The position numbers and the translations under genes were made by a program. The notes beneath the pieces were generated by a model. The model was not told the DNA's origin, ran no database searches, and was given only the letters and a program-made list of their open reading frames with translations. A stretch of DNA of 7,174 bases from Opitutia bacterium (GTDB lineage: Bacteria; Verrucomicrobiota; Verrucomicrobiia; Opitutales; Opitutaceae), in contig PMKA01000328.1 of assembly GCA_003157575.1 (NCBI GenBank), forward strand, positions 12,854-20,027, read 5' to 3'. Below are positions 1 through 6,002 of this stretch, piece after piece. The stretch's first letter is position 1; each line of letters begins with the position of its first letter.

Positions 1-2
1 AT

Positions 3-56
3 CCGGCCAAGCCCGCATATCCAGTTGCCATCGCCGTCACGGAAACCGCTGGCTAA
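3..56 (+). CDS. possible C-terminal tail of a rightward gene (partial)
   Basis: Reading from base 3, 17 codons are open and end in TAA at 54-56, giving a tail that ends in AIAVTETAG. If real, this gene converges on the TPR-glycosyltransferase gene, whose stop is at 98-100, leaving about 41 bases between the two stops. Seventeen codons are too few to name a product or to judge codon use. The alternative is that nothing is encoded here, or that a leftward gene begins near base 31 (an ATG on the minus strand) and leaves the window. No terminator-like hairpin with a T run was seen between the two ends. Confidence 0.2.
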   Translation, partial: PAKPAYPVAIAVTETAG

Positions 57-97
57 GAAATGACCGAAGCGATGGCAAAAACTGTGAAATATGCGAG

Positions 98-2041
98 CTA
101 CGACTTCTTGCACCAGTCGGCCCAGCACGCTCGCAAGGCCTCGCCAAAACGCTTCGCCTGACCGGCATGATCGAGCAATGGCGATCGCTTCATGTCGTCG
201 CGCAGTCCGACACGCAGGGCGCCCAGATGGGCGGGATTCCCAGCAAGTCCGGTGGCTATGCGAACGTAGGCGGCTTCATCGCCGGCGATCCATTCGGGAT
301 GTGAAACCGCTGTCAGGAGGCTGGCGCCAACTCTCGCGGCATGGCGGTCGCCGCGCAAGGTCACGACAGGCACGCCCATCCAAAGCGCTTCGCACGTGGT
401 GGTCGTCCCGTTGTAGGGGAACGGGTCGAGCGCCACGTCGATCTGTCCGTAGAAATCGAGATGGTCCCTTATTTCGCTCGTCCGATCAACCAGCTTGATC
501 CGGTCATCCGACACGCCCGCAGCTCCGAATCTCGCAAGGATGGAGTTCCGGACCGTCGCATCGCTTCCCGGGGAGAAACCTTTGATAAACAAACGCGAAT
601 TCGGATTGGCCGCGAGCACGCCCGCCCAGAGACGCACCGTCGTGTCGTTGATTTTGGCGATGCTGTTGAAAGAGCCGAACGTCACCGGCGACCCGCTCAC
701 GGAGGGAGGAATGCCTGGTTCGGGCGCGCTCACCGGAGGCAGGAAAGCCCAGGCGGTCGGGGCGAAACGAACGAGCCGCTCCGTGGCAAAGCGATCGGCC
801 TCGCCCTCGGGATCGGCGATTGCATCGGTAAACCGATAGTCCATCGCCGGCAGTCCGGTCGTGTCCGGATAACCCAGGTAGGTGATCTGCACCGGAGCCA
901 GCCGGCGGGCGAAGAGTGGCAGGCGGGTCGCCATGCCGCTGTGACCTGCCAGGTCGATCAGGATGTCGGGCTTGTCGGAGCGGATGACCTCTTCAACCAG
1001 CGAATCCGGCTGGCCGACGAAATTGCGCCAGGTGTCGCTGAGGGCGCGCAGGCGGGCTGACATTGCGTCCTCCCGGAGGTGATCGAGATAGAGCAGCAAC
1101 TGGAAGCGGGTCCGGTCGAGATGTTGAAGCAGCGGCTCCAAAAAATAGGCGCAGGAATGCACGCGCAGGTCGGGCGAGAGAATGGCAACGCGCAACCGGC
1201 GCCCCGGCTCGCGGGTATTTGCGAAAACGGGCGATGGGAAACTGCCCACTGCCTTGCCGTAGGCCACGTGGTCGGCGAAGATCTGCTCGCGAGGAATTCG
1301 ATCGGCACATTGCAGCGTGAACAGCCGGCAGCTGCGCGCCGGATAATAATGGGGCTCCATCGCCAGAAAACGGGTGTATTCGTCGATCGCCTCGGGAATC
1401 TGGTTGGCCAGCCCGAGCACCTGGGCGCGTCCAAAATGGGCGATCGCAAGTCCCGGGTCGACGGCCAGCGCCTGATCGTAACAGCGCAGCGCAAATTTCA
1501 TCTGGCCCAGCAGGATCAAGGTCACCCCGTAGTTAAACCAGCCGTTTGCATAACCCGGCTTGAGGGAGATCGCCTGCTGATGGCATTTGAGCGCCTCGGG
1601 CATCTTGTCCTGGATTCTGAGGCAGACGGCGAGATTGTCCCAGGCCTCGGCGAAGCCGGGCTTCTTCGACACGGCTTCGAATAGTTGCTCTTCGGCTTCC
1701 GCCCGTCGCCCGGCGGCGATCAGAGCCGTTCCCAGGCGTATTCTGCAGGGCGCCGATTCTGGGTCGATCTTGAGGGCGCGGTTGAGCAGCTCGATCGCCT
1801 CCTTGATGCGGCCCTGGTCGTAAGCCACGTCGCCGAAAAGGCAGAGCGCTGCGAAACTCTTCGGCGCTGCGGCCAGGATCTGGCGGCAAAGGGCTTCCGC
1901 TTGCGCCAAACGACCTGCACGGTGGTGCTCGATCGCCCGGTCAAGGAGCGGCTGGAGTTTCTCTGGCGACATGGACGGCGAAAAATAGGGCGCCACAACC
2001 CGGTCGGAGGGCTGGATTGCCTTCCTGTCCATCGGGCGCAT
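98..2041 (-). CDS. TPR-repeat O-linked GlcNAc transferase-like (SPINDLY/OGT family) glycosyltransferase
   Basis: A 647-residue protein, probably cytoplasmic since no signal peptide or membrane span is seen. Residues 30-233 form about six tetratricopeptide repeats with typical spacing, for example AEAWDNLAVC at 131 and ANGWFNYGVT at 165. They usually present protein substrates. Residues 283-645 match the OGT/SPINDLY catalytic region (GT41). His295 in DLRVHSCAYF aligns with the first catalytic-region histidine of OGT. His367 lies in LIDLAGHSG. LAPVQITYLGYPDTTG is at 381-396. Lys463 in FGSFNSIAKIN fits the donor-phosphate lysine. The donor-site block DPFPYNGTTTTCEALWMG is at 539-556, and Arg570 follows in ARVGASLL. 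The family moves a sugar from a nucleotide sugar (UDP-GlcNAc in OGT, GDP-fucose in plant SPY) to Ser/Thr; the donor here cannot be read from sequence. The frame is open to an ATG at 2185, but that start would run 115 bases into the upstream gene. I chose ATG 2041, 29 bases after the upstream stop, with a weak GAAG nine bases before it; ATG 2032 is equally possible. It is likely co-transcribed with the Maf-like gene. Confidence 0.88.
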   Translation of the reverse strand: MRPMDRKAIQPSDRVVAPYFSPSMSPEKLQPLLDRAIEHHRAGRLAQAEALCRQILAAAPKSFAALCLFGDVAYDQGRIKEAIELLNRALKIDPESAPCRIRLGTALIAAGRRAEAEEQLFEAVSKKPGFAEAWDNLAVCLRIQDKMPEALKCHQQAISLKPGYANGWFNYGVTLILLGQMKFALRCYDQALAVDPGLAIAHFGRAQVLGLANQIPEAIDEYTRFLAMEPHYYPARSCRLFTLQCADRIPREQIFADHVAYGKAVGSFPSPVFANTREPGRRLRVAILSPDLRVHSCAYFLEPLLQHLDRTRFQLLLYLDHLREDAMSARLRALSDTWRNFVGQPDSLVEEVIRSDKPDILIDLAGHSGMATRLPLFARRLAPVQITYLGYPDTTGLPAMDYRFTDAIADPEGEADRFATERLVRFAPTAWAFLPPVSAPEPGIPPSVSGSPVTFGSFNSIAKINDTTVRLWAGVLAANPNSRLFIKGFSPGSDATVRNSILARFGAAGVSDDRIKLVDRTSEIRDHLDFYGQIDVALDPFPYNGTTTTCEALWMGVPVVTLRGDRHAARVGASLLTAVSHPEWIAGDEAAYVRIATGLAGNPAHLGALRVGLRDDMKRSPLLDHAGQAKRFGEALRACWADWCKKS

Positions 2042-2070
2042 CCGGCGCAACTTCAATCGAGATGTCGCAA

Positions 2071-3579
2071 TCAGCGGAGGTTTCCCGCCACGCCAAGCAG
2101 CTCTTCCGTCTCGGTGATGAGCTGATTCCACTGCCCGCCTTCGACCCCTTCTGAACTGAGGAGGTGGGGAATCACTTTCAGGCAATAGTTCCCCATCAGC
2201 CGGCTGAAAGGCTCCTGCCCGAAGGCCTGTATCATCAGTTTGGCCACATGCCCGCTTTCCCCGCGCCGCAGCGCCTCACGGGCCTCCGCAATTGCCGGAC
2301 TTGCAGTGGCCGCGATGCTCCGGATGGCGTCAAACAAGCGTCGAAAATCGGGTTCCGGGATCGATTCGGCCTGCGCCAGAAGGGACAGGCTCGGCGTCTT
2401 TGTCCGGCTGTGGGCAGCCATCGAGAAATCGTCCGGACGAACGACCGTCGTGTTGCGCAGCCGCGCGCCGCGGTCGGTCACATTCAGCACCAGTCCGGCA
2501 GGCAATCCCGCGCATCGGGCGTCCAGCATACGCCACTCCCGAAAGAACGGGGTCGCAATCTCCTCCTGAAAATTCCCCGGCACTTTTGGAAGATCAGCGC
2601 CCTTGGGACGATACAGTTGTCGCTGAAGACCGTCGCTGAAATCCTGGTGATGCCAGTGGGTCGCGTCCTGGCAGTCGACGGCATGGTCCATTCCGAACAG
2701 GCAAAGGGGACGGCAGCCGAGGTGCAGCGCCAGTTCAAATGCTGTTGTGCCGCAGTTCTCGGTGACGCCTGTCAGCGTCTTTTGGATGCCGTTGCCGGCA
2801 AGCCAGTCCTCCGTCAACTGCCTGCCCGAGAGGAAGAACATCCGCTCTTCCGCCACGGTTTGCCGCCAGGCCGGGAGACTCGCCGTGGCGAGCATCAAGC
2901 GGTCGGGCCGGAGGCCGCCGGGAGAGAGACAATTTGCAGGAGCTTTTCGCGGGTCCACCGCCAGGGCGAAATCGGCCGGGATGCCAAGCCTGTCGAGGGC
3001 GGTGAGGGCCGAATCGGTTGCGAAGATGACGCCCCGCTGCGCGAATTCCTTTAGTTTCGCCACCGAGGCGTCCAGCGAGGGCCCCGCGCCGCAGACGAAG
3101 GCGGGGATTCCGTCCAGCGCCCCGGCCCAGGAGCCGGGCATGCGCCGCCGGACGTAGGCCGGAAGATTCGTCAGCACATTGAATTGCGTTGGGAAGCCTT
3201 GTTGCTGCCGGAAAAACCGCGCTCCCCGGTGCGCTTCGAACTGCGCGAAGATGGCATCGATCGCCTGCGCGAAGAAACGCGAGGATTCACCGCTCACTCC
3301 TTCCGTCACGAAGAGCGACGGCATGTGAAGCGCATCGCGTTGGATAAGCCCGTCGAGCACCTTGACCGTGCGGTCGGCGTCGAGCTTCTCAACCGCTTCG
3401 ACGGTCACGCACTCCGGGCCGGCGCCCAGGCGGTCGGACGACAGCGGCGCCGCCCCGGGGGCAAACCAGAGTACCGACCGGAAACTGCCAAGGTCCAGAT
3501 CGGCGACGCCCTCAAGGGGGCCGACGACAATGCAGGTCTTGGACCCGGGTGAAGGATGGGAGGAGATTATGCCGCGCAT
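2071..3579 (-). CDS. Maf-like (DUF115, motility-associated factor) glycosyltransferase
   Basis: A 502-residue protein of the DUF115/MAF_flag10 family. Characterised members (Campylobacter, Helicobacter, Aeromonas, Magnetospirillum Maf) are involved in, or transfer, nonulosonic acids such as pseudaminic or legionaminic acid on flagellin in the cytoplasm before export. Family marks in order are: LTNLPAYV at 136-143 leading into the core; GIPAFVCGAGPSLD at 157-170, a glycine-rich nucleotide-binding-type loop; ATDSALTALDRLGIPADF at 187-204 followed by DP at 209-210; TENCGTTAFELALHLGC at 273-289 with LFGMDHA at 294-300; VPGNFQEEIATPFFREW at 333-349; and LNVTDRGARL at 365-374. The remainder to 502 is a helical tail. 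The N-terminal 130 residues are less conserved. The start is ATG 3579: an in-frame TAA lies only eight codons upstream (3601-3603) and no other ATG precedes the core. No good Shine-Dalgarno sequence is seen. It is the first gene of a leftward pair and is divergent from a CMP-sugar synthetase, which fits a CMP-nonulosonate donor. Family confidence is high; the acceptor being flagellin is inferred. Confidence 0.87.
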   Translation of the reverse strand: MRGIISSHPSPGSKTCIVVGPLEGVADLDLGSFRSVLWFAPGAAPLSSDRLGAGPECVTVEAVEKLDADRTVKVLDGLIQRDALHMPSLFVTEGVSGESSRFFAQAIDAIFAQFEAHRGARFFRQQQGFPTQFNVLTNLPAYVRRRMPGSWAGALDGIPAFVCGAGPSLDASVAKLKEFAQRGVIFATDSALTALDRLGIPADFALAVDPRKAPANCLSPGGLRPDRLMLATASLPAWRQTVAEERMFFLSGRQLTEDWLAGNGIQKTLTGVTENCGTTAFELALHLGCRPLCLFGMDHAVDCQDATHWHHQDFSDGLQRQLYRPKGADLPKVPGNFQEEIATPFFREWRMLDARCAGLPAGLVLNVTDRGARLRNTTVVRPDDFSMAAHSRTKTPSLSLLAQAESIPEPDFRRLFDAIRSIAATASPAIAEAREALRRGESGHVAKLMIQAFGQEPFSRLMGNYCLKVIPHLLSSEGVEGGQWNQLITETEELLGVAGNLR

Positions 3580-4095
3580 GCGGGACCAAAACGAAGGACC
3601 TTAAGCTGTTCCGGACGCAACAGCCCGCTGTATTGTATGACGGTGATGGATCGGGCCGCCTTCATAAAAGACAAGGCGAATTCACCCCACTGCAAGCCAT
3701 CGACCCCCGTTGAGGCTGCTTTAGGCCGAATATTTCCTGGCGCGGCCCGAGGCCGCAACCCAAAGCCTCCTGGATTTCTGGAGCGGCAAAAAATGCCGGC
3801 CCGGGCGGAATTATCGTCAACCGATATTGCAGCTCCGAAGGTCGCCAGGAATCTTAAGGCCCAAGCGTTTCCGACATAACAGGTTGAGAGCGGATTGAGT
3901 GCCAAGGCCCAACATCTGCTAGCTTGAGGACCCAATGTCGTCCGACCAGCCATCCACCTTCGTCCCGTGCTTCGCCAAAGCCGCAGGATGTCCTCCGACG
4001 CGGCTCCACCGAAGCCCCGGGCGCTGGTGTTTCTCCCGATGTCCTGGAATCTGAAGAACCGCCGGCCAAACTGCTTTAGAAGGAATACTCTCGTT
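3580..4095. other. long divergent intergenic region without a convincing gene
   Basis: These 516 bases separate the leftward Maf-like gene from the rightward cytidylyltransferase gene and should hold both promoters. Two frames stay open here: one leftward from 4181 to 3567, one rightward from 3556 to 3879. Neither resembles a known family. In the leftward frame, third-position G+C is only about one half over the part I decoded, with rare codons such as AGA, ATA and TTA, unlike the G/C-ending codons of the neighbours. I read the stretch as regulatory or decayed sequence. On the minus strand a TACAAT (3637 to 3632) lies where a -10 box for the Maf-like gene could be, but it has no -35 partner at normal spacing. 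A small hairpin (CGGCA, five A, TGCCG) sits at 3784-3798. No inverted repeat was clear enough to call an operator. Confidence 0.6.
4078..4084 (+). promoter_or_regulatory. ribosome binding site deciding the cytidylyltransferase start
   Basis: AGAAGGA lies 11 bases before ATG 4096. Together with the family signature beginning at residue 4 of the resulting protein, it favours this start over the ATG at 3967, which would add 43 residues lacking any family resemblance. Confidence 0.6.
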
Positions 4096-4815
4096 ATGAA
4101 GATCGTCGCCCTTGTTCCAGCGCGTTGCGGCAGCAAGCGTATCGAAAGCAAGAACCTCCAGTTGATTGGAGGGACGAGCATCGTCGAGAGAAAGGTCGGA
4201 CAGTTGAGGCAGGCGAAGCTGATCCACGAAGTTTATGTTGGTTCCGACGGCAAGGCGATCCTCGATGCCGGAGTGCGCGCCGGCGCGATCCCAGTCATGC
4301 GCGACCCGGTTGCCTGTGACGAGGCGGTGTCGCCAGCCAATGTGATGATCGCGGACTTCGTCAAGCGCGTCGAGGCGGACGTGATTGTATGGGCGCACTG
4401 CACGAATCCCTTCATCTATGGTGAGCAATATGACGCCGCCATCGAGAGGTTTCTGGCCAACGAAAACCAGGGTTATGATTCTCTGCTCTCAGTGACGAAG
4501 ATCCAGTCGCACATGTGGAATCACCATGGGTTCCCGTGCAACTACAACCCTTATGGGCCCAGGCACACGCTCGCGCGGGAACTGGAGCCAGTGTATTTCC
4601 AGGATGGAGGCATCTTCATCCAGCACGCTGCGGATTTCCGCCGGAACAGCTATTTCTTTGGACGTCGGCCGTTCCTGTATCAGCTTGATGCGATGACCGG
4701 CTTCGACATCAACACCCCGGATGAGCTGGAGATGGCGCGCCTTATCCAGCCGTTGATGGATTCGCGGGCCGGGTTTGCCGGGAGTGACATGAGCGCGCGA
4801 AACCGCGCCGCCTGA
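4096..4815 (+). CDS. CMP-sugar (acylneuraminate-type) cytidylyltransferase
   Basis: A 239-residue soluble enzyme of the cytidylyltransferase family (NeuA/PseF/LegF/KdsB-like fold, PF02348). These enzymes couple CTP to a 2-keto-3-deoxy sugar acid, releasing pyrophosphate. Marks seen: the CTP-binding N-terminus ALVPARCGSKRIESKN at 5-20; VYVGSDGKAI at 46-55 in place of the usual V-S-T-D segment; HCTNPFI at 101-107 in place of TSPF; the conserved arginine region PYGPRHTL at 152-159; YFQDGGIFI at 167-175; and the acidic metal-site segment GFDINTPDELE at 202-212, with Asp204 and Asp209. The length is usual for single-domain CMP-nonulosonate synthetases (about 230 residues). Its start is set by the signature and by AGAAGGA at 4078. 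The last 18 residues look unconserved. It lies head-to-head with the Maf-like transferase gene, so it probably supplies that enzyme's donor. Which acid is activated (neuraminic, legionaminic, pseudaminic, Kdo-like or other) cannot be told, so no gene symbol is given. Confidence 0.85.
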   Translation: MKIVALVPARCGSKRIESKNLQLIGGTSIVERKVGQLRQAKLIHEVYVGSDGKAILDAGVRAGAIPVMRDPVACDEAVSPANVMIADFVKRVEADVIVWAHCTNPFIYGEQYDAAIERFLANENQGYDSLLSVTKIQSHMWNHHGFPCNYNPYGPRHTLARELEPVYFQDGGIFIQHAADFRRNSYFFGRRPFLYQLDAMTGFDINTPDELEMARLIQPLMDSRAGFAGSDMSARNRAA

Positions 4816-4868
4816 CGGTGCCGCCCTGTTCCGGGGTTGTTCTGCGGTTGTGCCGGGGCGATGCGCAG

Positions 4869-4890
4869 CCGGGCCTAAATTTCGGCCCGG
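4869..4890. repeat. GC-rich inverted repeat downstream of the cytidylyltransferase gene
   Basis: CCGGGCC (4869-4875) and GGCCCGG (4884-4890) form a perfect 7-bp stem around the eight-base AT-rich loop TAAATTTC. It starts 54 bases after the stop codon. No T run follows on either strand, so it is not a standard intrinsic terminator. It may slow transcription, stabilise the upstream mRNA's 3' end, or be fortuitous. Confidence 0.45.
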
Positions 4891-4922
4891 ACGTGACGAT
4901 AAACGGCGGAACCAGGTTGTGT

Positions 4923-4940
4923 ACCCGGAGATCCCCGGGT
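4923..4940. repeat. second inverted repeat upstream of the HDOD gene
   Basis: ACCCGG (4923-4928) pairs with CCGGGT (4935-4940) across a six-base loop, 38 bases before the chosen HDOD start. A short TTTT occurs at 4951-4954, too far from the stem for a clear intrinsic terminator. It could be a weak terminator, a leader hairpin or an operator half-site pair; a chance match is also possible in sequence this GC-rich. Confidence 0.3.
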
Positions 4941-4978
4941 GGTCCTCCCGTTTTCAGGCACGACAGGTACTGTTCCGA

Positions 4979-5899
4979 ATGCCCAATTCATTCCCGAGCG
5001 CGATGGTTGCCAGCCCATACTCCGAGGTGGAGATTTGCCGGCGGATCGATGGTTGCCCGAAGCTTGCATCGCTTCGGAGCATCAACCGCGCCCTGGCCGA
5101 CCTCATCCGCTCGGAGCAAAGCTACAGCGCCCAGATCGCCGAGGTCATCCGCCACGACCCGTCGTTGACCGCCCGGCTGCTGCGGATGGTCAACTCGGTC
5201 TACTACGGCCTGAGCACGAAGGTGAACAGCATCGAAGAGGCGGTTTTTTATCTTGGCTTGCGCCAGATTCGCGAGCTCTCGATGGCCACTCCCGTGATCG
5301 AGGAGATGGAGAAGACGCATCGGAGCCCGGTCAAGCTGCCATGGCGGGATCTGTGGAAACACAGCATCGGAACCGCAATCATGACGCGCGAGCTGCTGTC
5401 CAACACGAACGTCTACGTTGACGACGACACCGACTATATCATCGGTCTTCTGCACAACATCGGCAAGGTCGTGATGGCGCAGGCATTCCCCGACGAGTTC
5501 AGCCGGATCATTGCGACGCCGTTTCCCGACACGGCCGCCGTCTGTCAGATGGAGCGGGAACTGATCGGATGGGATCACGCGCGAATCGGCGGTTACTATC
5601 TTGAGCGCCACAAGCTGGCCCCCGAGATCACCTGTGCGGTCTATTTCCACAACGATCCCGAGAAGGCCATGCAGCACGCCTTCTTTGCGGCGGCGGTTCA
5701 GGTGGCGGATCATCTGGTGCGGCAGGCCGGGATCCCGGGAGGGTTTGAGATCGTCGATCCCCTCTCCGAGGACGACTGGATGCAGCTCCCGGGCTGGACG
5801 ATCCTGTTTGGAACCGGGGAACGGGAGACGCAGATTGCGCGCGCCGCGGTGTCGAGCAGCCTGTCCCGGCTTCCCGACCTCCTCCGCGGGCTGGTGTAG
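4979..5899 (+). CDS. HDOD-domain signalling protein
   Basis: A 306-residue cytoplasmic protein. Residues 21-245 are an HDOD domain (PF08668), a relative of HD phosphohydrolases that usually lacks full metal-dependent catalysis and acts in signalling. Marks: LASLRSINRALADLI at 29-43; the helix HDPSLTARLLRMVNSVYYG at 59-77; IEEAVFYLGLRQIREL at 85-100; LWKHSIGTA at 125-133; GLLHNIGKVVMAQAFP at 156-171; and GWDHARIGGYYLERHKL at 197-213. The HD pair at the GLLHDIGK position is HN here, which is common in HDOD proteins and argues against simple phosphodiesterase activity. No receiver, GGDEF or EAL domain is attached; the last 60 residues form a helical tail. The frame is open from a GTG at 4850, but that extension would run across two GC hairpins and has no domain resemblance. 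ATG 4979 is chosen, with a weak CAGG 11 bases upstream; ATG 5003 is also possible. HDOD genes often sit beside kinases, as here (103 bases), and such proteins have been tied to motility and biofilm control. Confidence 0.86.
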   Translation: MPNSFPSAMVASPYSEVEICRRIDGCPKLASLRSINRALADLIRSEQSYSAQIAEVIRHDPSLTARLLRMVNSVYYGLSTKVNSIEEAVFYLGLRQIRELSMATPVIEEMEKTHRSPVKLPWRDLWKHSIGTAIMTRELLSNTNVYVDDDTDYIIGLLHNIGKVVMAQAFPDEFSRIIATPFPDTAAVCQMERELIGWDHARIGGYYLERHKLAPEITCAVYFHNDPEKAMQHAFFAAAVQVADHLVRQAGIPGGFEIVDPLSEDDWMQLPGWTILFGTGERETQIARAAVSSSLSRLPDLLRGLV

Positions 5900-6002
5900 A
5901 AGTATCGCGGACCCGGTCCCGTGGCGCCCTTCAGTTCCGGTCGGTTCGTGTCGAAGTGGGGGTGGCCGGCGGTACTGCGCCAGCCGCGTCATTCCATGTA
6001 CG

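Noticed and set aside
341..1060. 239-codon rightward open frame opposite the OGT-like catalytic region
   Set aside because: It is a mirror of the well-supported leftward gene, with no domain resemblance and a composition typical of antisense GC-rich reading.
2164..3054. 296-codon rightward open frame opposite the Maf-like gene
   Set aside because: The opposite strand carries the DUF115 motifs in order; this frame shows none of its own and starts and ends at no sensible gene boundary.
3632..3637. TACAAT on the minus strand as a -10 box for the Maf-like gene
   Set aside because: The hexamer is good and well placed (about 50 bases before the ATG), but the 16-18 base upstream position holds only GC-rich sequence with no -35 resemblance, so I do not call a promoter.
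3637..3879. 80-codon rightward frame beginning MTVMDRAAFIKDK in the spacer
   Set aside because: No ribosome binding site, no recognisable motif, and it overlaps another open frame of equal quality on the opposite strand, so neither is favoured.
3883..3926. TTGAGA/TTGAGT elements followed by CTAGCT as a rightward promoter
   Set aside because: The -10 match is poor, the spacing is loose, and the distance to ATG 4096 is about 170 bases.
3567..4181. 204-codon leftward open frame through the divergent spacer
   Set aside because: Its start lies antisense within the cytidylyltransferase gene, its codon use differs from the neighbours (about half G+C at third positions, several rare codons) and no family is recognised. 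Kept only as a finding about the spacer.
4850..4978. GTG-started 43-residue N-terminal extension of the HDOD protein
   Set aside because: It covers two inverted repeats, resembles no domain and has no ribosome binding site; ATG 4979 gives a normal HDOD protein.
5900..6002. intrinsic terminator between the HDOD and kinase genes
   Set aside because: Only 4-5 bp GC stems with very short or irregular loops are present, and no T run follows any of them.
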